From DASUTB01 sp036374835 (GTDB taxonomy: Bacteria; Actinomycetota; Actinomycetes; Jiangellales; Jiangellaceae): a stretch of DNA of 64,000 nucleotides. Positions within the stretch are counted from its first letter, which is position 1. The number at the start of each line of letters is the position of its first letter. Of this stretch, positions 59,689 through 64,000 are shown in pieces. The DNA is taken from contig DASUTB010000119.1 of the NCBI GenBank assembly GCA_036374835.1, positions 1-64,000 on the forward strand, in the 5' to 3' direction. A program made the position numbers and the translations under genes. Below the pieces are notes generated by a model. It made no database searches and had not been told where the DNA came from. It saw only the letters and a list, made by a program, of their open reading frames with translations.

Positions 59689-59772
59689 GAATGACCACGT
59701 AAAGCTGGCGTTTCCCGGCCAAACCACGGCTGTAGAACGGGCAAAGCATGGAAACGCCGCGCAAAGGCGGCG
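59689..59772. repeat. Family A repeat, copy 5 (one terminus only)
   Basis: GAATGACCACGTAAAGCTGG is followed by TCCCGGCCAAACCACGGCTG and GAACGGGCAAAG, matching copy 3 over about 60 bp with few changes. The right terminus is missing where the element meets the ksgA stop at 59773. Confidence 0.82.
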
Positions 59773-60612
59773 CTACGAAGCCATTCGGCTGGCGATGCGC
59801 GCGAAATCCTCGACGGAGAGTTGCTCACCGCGCGTCTTCGGGTCGACGCCGGCCGCATGCAGCACGTCCTCCGCCGCGGCAGCCGAGCCCGCCCAAGAGC
59901 TCAGCGCGGCGCGCAGCGTCTTGCGTCGCTGCGCGAAAGCCGCGTCGACGACGGCGAACACGGCCTCCCGATCCGCCTCCGAAGGCGGTTCGCGCCGGCG
60001 CATGGCCACCAGGCCGGAATCGACGTTCGGCGCCGGCCAGAACACCGTCCGGCTCACCAGCCCGGCAGGACGCACGTCCGCGTACCAGGCCGCCTTCACC
60101 GACGGCACACCGTAGGTCCGCGAGCCAGGTGGCGCGGCGAGCCGGTCGGCGACCTCCTTCTGCACCATCACCAGTACTCGGCTCAGCGTCGGGTACGCCT
60201 CCAGCAGGTGTAGCAGCACCGGCACCGCCACGTTGTACGGGAGATTGGCGACGAGCGCAGTCGGCGGTGGGCCCGGGAGGGACGTCACCCGCATCGCGTC
60301 GGCGGCGACGACGTCGAGGCGGTCGGCCAGCTCCGGCGCGAACTCCGCCACGGTGGACGGCAGCGCTTCGGCCAGCGTCTCGTCCACCTCGATGGCGATG
60401 ACGTGCTTCACCTCGGGCAATAGTGCCAAGGTCAACGAGCCGAGGCCGGGGCCGACCTCCACGACCACGTCGTTCGGCCCGACGTCGGCGACGCGCACGA
60501 TCCGGCGCACCGTGTTGGCGTCGACGACGAAGTTCTGCCCGCGGGTCTTCGTCGGCCGAATACCCAACTCGCCCGCCAGACGGCGCACGTCAGCTGGACC
60601 GAGTAGGCGCAC
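59773..60612 (-). CDS. rsmA: 16S rRNA (adenine1518-N6/adenine1519-N6)-dimethyltransferase
   Basis: The 279-aa KsgA enzyme has the SAM motif VVEVGPGLGSLTLALL and the catalytic ANLPYNVAVPVL. It dimethylates two adenines near the 3' end of 16S rRNA. It is located between rpfB and ispE, the standard order. Its stop abuts a family A repeat. Confidence 0.95.
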   Translation of the reverse strand: MRLLGPADVRRLAGELGIRPTKTRGQNFVVDANTVRRIVRVADVGPNDVVVEVGPGLGSLTLALLPEVKHVIAIEVDETLAEALPSTVAEFAPELADRLDVVAADAMRVTSLPGPPPTALVANLPYNVAVPVLLHLLEAYPTLSRVLVMVQKEVADRLAAPPGSRTYGVPSVKAAWYADVRPAGLVSRTVFWPAPNVDSGLVAMRRREPPSEADREAVFAVVDAAFAQRRKTLRAALSSWAGSAAAAEDVLHAAGVDPKTRGEQLSVEDFARIASRMAS

Positions 60613-60645
60613 CCCCCAACTCTATGGGTCGCCACGCCACTAGGC

Positions 60646-60715
60646 GTAGCGACATCACACCACCCACGCATGCATGGTGCGATGTGGCTGGGCCTGCCGA
60701 ACGTGATCGAACTAC
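60646..60715. repeat. Family B repeat, copy 2 (degenerate)
   Basis: Over 70 bp it matches the complement of 27309-27378 at about 61 positions. That includes a 34-bp identical block (60646-60679) and 17 identical bases at the end (GAACGTGATCGAACTAC, 60699-60715). The outer left arm is lost. It lies between rpfB and rsmA. Confidence 0.8.
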
Positions 60716-60721
60716 ATGCGG

Positions 60722-61813
60722 CTAGGTCGGGAGGCCGAGCTTGTCGGCGCAGGCCGGCCAGGCGCCGTACCCGCCGCGGTCGTCCCGCAGCTTGATGGCG
60801 ATGCGGATCTGCTCCTCACGGCTGTTCTCGTGCGGGTAGCCCGAGCCGCCGTAAGCCTGCCACGTCTGAAGGTTGAACTGCAGGCCGCCGTAGTAGCCGT
60901 TGCCGGTGTTGATCGACCAGTTGCCGCCGGATTCGCACTGCGCCAGCGCGTCCCACACGCTCTCGTCGGAGATTGCGGGACGCTCCTGGGTGCCGACGCG
61001 CACGATCCGGTTGGTCGGCTCGGTCACGACCTCCTCGGACACCACGTCGCGCTCGGTCTCCTCGCCGTTGACGTAGACGATCTCGATTACCTGCTTCTTC
61101 TCACCGTCGGCGCCCTCCTGCTCAACCGACGTCTGGTCGACGAAAAGCGAATCGTCGGGCTCCTCCACCGTCTCGTACTCGATCGGGACGGTGACGGTCT
61201 CCTTCTCGGTCGTCACGCGGTCGACGGTCACCGTCGAACCCGCCGTCACCCTCGACTCGAGCGCGGGCTTGACCCGGTCCCGGTCGCCGAGCGAGACCTC
61301 GAGGTCGCGCAGCGCCTGGCGAACCGTGATCGCCGTCGTCGTCACCTGACGTTCGTCGCCGCCGACCACGAGTGAGATCGTCTTCGGCGTGCGGATCTTG
61401 AGGTCGAGTCCTTGGCGGCCGATGCTGAGCGACCGCGAGACCGAAATCTCCGCGCCCGGTGCGCGGATGCCCATCGCCACCAGCAATTCGTCGACCGACA
61501 GCGCGGTCGTCCAGAACTCGCGCGGCACACCGTCGAGCACCACGCCGACCTGGCGGCCATATCGCACGTCGACTTGGGTGCCGTCTTGGATCTGGCTTTC
61601 CTCCGACGGGACGACCTGATCGTTCGGTCCGAGTTCGACACCATGGTCGGCCAGAACGTCCCCCACCGTGTCACCGAAGGTGTGCACGGTCTCGGTCTTG
61701 CCGTCGATCGTCAGTTCAACGGTGTTGTTGAACGTCGCATAAGCCGTGGCACCGCCAACTAGCGCAGTGACCACAGCAACATTGATCAATATGGTCGTAA
61801 CGGACGGTCGCAA
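60722..61813 (-). CDS. rpfB: Resuscitation-promoting factor RpfB-like protein
   Basis: The 363-aa protein has an N-terminal membrane segment (ILINVAVVTALVGGATAYATF), three DUF348-type repeats, a G5 domain (about residues 200-275) and a C-terminal Rpf lysozyme-like domain. The catalytic Glu is in ALAQCESGGNWSINTGNGYYGGLQF. It cleaves peptidoglycan and promotes regrowth of dormant cells. A GTCAC-N6-GTAAC element lies upstream. Confidence 0.94.
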   Translation of the reverse strand: MRPSVTTILINVAVVTALVGGATAYATFNNTVELTIDGKTETVHTFGDTVGDVLADHGVELGPNDQVVPSEESQIQDGTQVDVRYGRQVGVVLDGVPREFWTTALSVDELLVAMGIRAPGAEISVSRSLSIGRQGLDLKIRTPKTISLVVGGDERQVTTTAITVRQALRDLEVSLGDRDRVKPALESRVTAGSTVTVDRVTTEKETVTVPIEYETVEEPDDSLFVDQTSVEQEGADGEKKQVIEIVYVNGEETERDVVSEEVVTEPTNRIVRVGTQERPAISDESVWDALAQCESGGNWSINTGNGYYGGLQFNLQTWQAYGGSGYPHENSREEQIRIAIKLRDDRGGYGAWPACADKLGLPT

Positions 61814-61862
61814 ACGTATCCCACCCAGATCGTACGGTCCGGCTCATATAGGCCCGGCTAAC

Positions 61863-61878
61863 GTCACGGAACGGTAAC
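61863..61878. promoter_or_regulatory. GTCAC-N6-GTAAC element upstream of rpfB
   Basis: GTCACGGAACGGTAAC has two half-sites with 11-bp start-to-start spacing, about 50 bp upstream of the rpfB start. A TATATG -10-like element follows on the minus strand with a poor -35, as expected for an activator-dependent promoter. It resembles the repeats before the M23 gene. Confidence 0.45.
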
Positions 61879-61900
61879 GGGTTCTCCGACGGATGCCAAA

Positions 61901-62776
61901 CTACCAGTCCCCTATCGCCGCTTTTGTAGCGGTTTCGAGGGCCGCGCACGTCTCAATCAGCCCCATCCCGAGCACATCCGCCACGGTACGGACCGTATGC
62001 GGCATGAGGTACGGTGCGTTCGTCTTGCCCCGGTGCGGATGGGGTGTGAGGAACGGCGAGTCGGTCTCGACGAGCACCTGACCAGGCGGTACCACGCGCA
62101 GCGCCGCACGAAGCGCCTCGTTGTTCTTGAACGTGAGCGGGCCGGCGAACGACAGGAACCAGCCCCGCCCGGCACACACCTCGGCGAAATCGGCGTCGCC
62201 GGAGAAGCAATGAAAGATCACGACCGGTGGCAACGCCGAGTCATCCAGGATGCGCAGCACGTCTTCGTGCGCGTCGCGGTCGTGGATCACCAGGGCTTTG
62301 TTGCGGCGGCGGGCGATCTCGATGTGCGCGCGGAACGACTGCTCCTGAGCGTCGCGCCCCTCCGGGCCGGTGCGAAAGAAGTCCAGCCCGGTTTCGCCGA
62401 TGGCGCGGACGCGTTCGGATGCGCCGGCGATTGCGTCGATCTCGTTCAGTGCATCGTCCAGCGCGCTGCGCGAGCGTCCGGCACTGCCGCGGACGGTGAG
62501 TCGAGGTGCCTCGTTGGGATGCAGCGCGACCGCGGCCACCACGGTGTCGAACCGGGTCGCCGCCTCCACCGCCCACGCCGAACCGTCCAGGTCGGTCCCG
62601 ACCTGCATCACCCGCCGGACGTTCACGGCCGCGGCCTCGGTCAGGATGCGTTCGGCCCGCTGCCAGTCGCCCTCGCTGTGCACACCGCCGTCCCGCGACA
62701 TGTCGAGGTGGCAGTGCGTGTCGGTCACCGGCCCGGGAAGCGGTTCGGGAGCTGGTGGTCGGTCAAGCACGGACAC
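61901..62776 (-). CDS. tatD: TatD family metal-dependent DNase
   Basis: The 291-aa TIM-barrel hydrolase has metal ligands in TDTHCHLDM, GETGLDFF, VIHDRDAHED, IFHCFSGD and ETDSPFLTP. It starts at GTG 62776 and overlaps the metG end by 14 bases. The metG-tatD-rpfB-rsmA order is classical for actinobacteria. Confidence 0.94.
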   Translation of the reverse strand: MSVLDRPPAPEPLPGPVTDTHCHLDMSRDGGVHSEGDWQRAERILTEAAAVNVRRVMQVGTDLDGSAWAVEAATRFDTVVAAVALHPNEAPRLTVRGSAGRSRSALDDALNEIDAIAGASERVRAIGETGLDFFRTGPEGRDAQEQSFRAHIEIARRRNKALVIHDRDAHEDVLRILDDSALPPVVIFHCFSGDADFAEVCAGRGWFLSFAGPLTFKNNEALRAALRVVPPGQVLVETDSPFLTPHPHRGKTNAPYLMPHTVRTVADVLGMGLIETCAALETATKAAIGDW

Positions 62777-64000
62777 GGTTCTCCAGCCGGGCGAGCTCCT
62801 CGTCGACGACCGACGTGTCTAGCTTGGTGAACACCGGCGTCGGCCGCTCGATCGGCGTACCCGGCGTGATCGGCGTCGACTCCCAGCGGGCCGCACCACG
62901 CTCGTCGTCCAGCATCAGCACCGGATAACCGGGCCCGCCGTCCAGATCGTCCACCTCGCGAACCTCGGGCCGGTCCGACCAGCGTCCCGTCCCGCCGAGT
63001 GCGGCATGAACCTTGTCCGCCGAGTGCGGCAGGAACGGCGAGAGCAGCGCCTTGCAGTCGTCGGCAGCCTGAGCTGCGACGTGCAGCACGGTACGCATGC
63101 GGTCCGGATCAGTGTTCTTCAGCTTCCACGGCTCCTGCTGCGACAGATACGCGTTGGCCTCGCTCACCACGCGCATCGCCTCGGAGATGGCCGCCTTCTG
63201 CCGGTGCTTGCCGATCAGTTCGCCGACGGTGCCGAAAGCATCCTTCGTCGTGGTCAGCAATGCACGGTCGGGATCGCCGAGCTCGCCGGGCTCGGGGATG
63301 CTGCCGATGTTCTTCGCGATCAATGAGGCGGTCCGGTTGACGAGGTTGCCCCACCCGGCGACCAGTTCGTCGTTGTTCCGCCGGACGAACTCCGAGAACG
63401 TGAAGTCGGTGTCCTGCGTCTCCGGTCCGGCGACCGCGATGAAGTAGCGCAGCGCGTCCGCGTCGTACCGGGACAGCACGTCGTTCACGTAGATCACGAC
63501 GCCGCGGGACGACGAGAACTTGCGGCCCTCCATGGTCAGGAACTCGCTCGACACCACCTCGGTCGGCAGATTGAGCGTCCCGTACTGGCCGGGCTCGCCG
63601 CCGCGGGCGCCCTGCCCGTTGTAGCCGAGCAGTTCGGCCGGCCAGATCTGCGAGTGGAACGTGATGTTGTCCTTGCCCATGAAGTAATACGACCGCGCAT
63701 CCGGATCGCACCACCAGTTCCGCCACGCGTCGTCGTCACCGCTTCGACGCGCCCACTCGATGGACGCCGACAGGTACCCGATCACCGCGTCGAACCACAC
63801 GTAGAGCCGCTTGTTCGGGTTGTCCTCCCATCCAGGTAGCGGCACCGGGACACCCCAGTCAATATCGCGGGTCATCGCGCGCGGGCGCATGTCGTCGAGC
63901 AGGTTCAGGCTGAACTTGAGCACGTTCGGCCGCCAGTCAGTCCTGGTCTGCAGCCACGAGCCGAGCGAGTCGACCAGCGCCGGCAGGTCGAGAAAGAAGT
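62763..64000 (-). CDS. metG: Methionyl-tRNA synthetase, C-terminal part
   Basis: About 412 codons are inside the window; the N-terminus lies beyond the right edge. The KMSKS-like motif is present as GRKFSSSRG, after YVWFDAVIGYLSA and GKDNITFHSQIWPAEL. The anticodon-binding helices follow. No C-terminal tRNA-binding EMAP-type domain is seen. Confidence 0.95.
   Translation of the reverse strand, partial: FFLDLPALVDSLGSWLQTRTDWRPNVLKFSLNLLDDMRPRAMTRDIDWGVPVPLPGWEDNPNKRLYVWFDAVIGYLSASIEWARRSGDDDAWRNWWCDPDARSYYFMGKDNITFHSQIWPAELLGYNGQGARGGEPGQYGTLNLPTEVVSSEFLTMEGRKFSSSRGVVIYVNDVLSRYDADALRYFIAVAGPETQDTDFTFSEFVRRNNDELVAGWGNLVNRTASLIAKNIGSIPEPGELGDPDRALLTTTKDAFGTVGELIGKHRQKAAISEAMRVVSEANAYLSQQEPWKLKNTDPDRMRTVLHVAAQAADDCKALLSPFLPHSADKVHAALGGTGRWSDRPEVREVDDLDGGPGYPVLMLDDERGAARWESTPITPGTPIERPTPVFTKLDTSVVDEELARLENRVRA

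Noticed and set aside
1..64000. Insertion sequences, prophage, CRISPR arrays or a complete defence island
   Set aside because: No transposase, integrase, phage structural gene, Cas gene or regularly spaced repeat was seen; only the orphan AbiEi-like gene hints at defence.

Overview
This window is chromosomal DNA from a high-GC actinobacterium (Actinomycetota). Support comes from the Rex-heme-cytochrome c gene order, RpfB, a BldC-like regulator, a bS22-type mini ribosomal protein, DisA, GTG/TTG starts and many 4-bp stop/start overlaps. The exact lineage cannot be fixed from the sequence alone. No rRNA or tRNA gene, CRISPR array, transposase or prophage gene was recognised.

Layout: (1) 1-15.6 kb is the translation/transcription core on the minus strand. 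It holds the start of rplC, then rpsJ, tuf, fusA, rpsG, rpsL, a plus-strand AbiEi-like gene, rpoC, rpoB, rplL and rplJ. RpoB and RpsL both carry residues that in other bacteria are associated with rifamycin and streptomycin resistance. (2) 15.9-36.6 kb is a long minus-strand heme and cytochrome c maturation region. In transcription order it runs bldC-like gene, bS22, epimerase, acyltransferase, glutaredoxin-like gene, GH20, rex, hemA, hemC, cobA-hemD, then hemB, metP/metS, a dehydratase-VOC fusion, hemL, a phosphatase, resA, ccdA, resB and ccsB; a plus-strand S9 peptidase lies between cobA-hemD and hemB. A Rex operator sits inside the rex-hemACD promoter. (3) 36.6-48.7 kb is a mixed metabolic and regulatory stretch: acuC, two LLM flavoprotein genes with a MarR gene and an FMN reductase, proline genes, TetR plus a TIM-barrel isomerase, TPR, Ppx/GppA. 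(4) 48.7-53.6 kb holds radA-disA, a HAD phosphatase, mutY and a B12-binding protein. (5) 53.6-64 kb holds envelope and housekeeping genes: a lipoprotein, an M23 peptidase, an ankyrin protein, a frameshifted ECF41-type sigma gene, and the classical metG-tatD-rpfB-ksgA-ispE-ABC-F run.

Intergenic DNA: the gaps are unusually rich in inverted repeats. At least six unrelated palindromic families were found, two of them clearly multicopy. They sit mainly at gene 3' ends, and several contain the stop codon of the adjacent gene. Most carry a GATC or TGATCA core. The best-defined family has termini AGAATGATCACGTAAAGCT and is about 85-105 bp long, with five copies or partial copies here. The second has 41-nt arms and two copies. 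These repeats are the least explained feature of the window.

Gaps over 300 bp: 368-823 holds the S10 leader, its promoter, a repeat and the tuf hairpin. 5092-5606 holds the str leader, its promoter and two DnaA boxes. 14081-14585 holds the rpoBC promoter, an inverted repeat and the rplL terminator. 15573-15912 holds the rplJ leader hairpin and a repeat. 54117-54443 holds a perfect palindrome, GTCAC repeats and a promoter.
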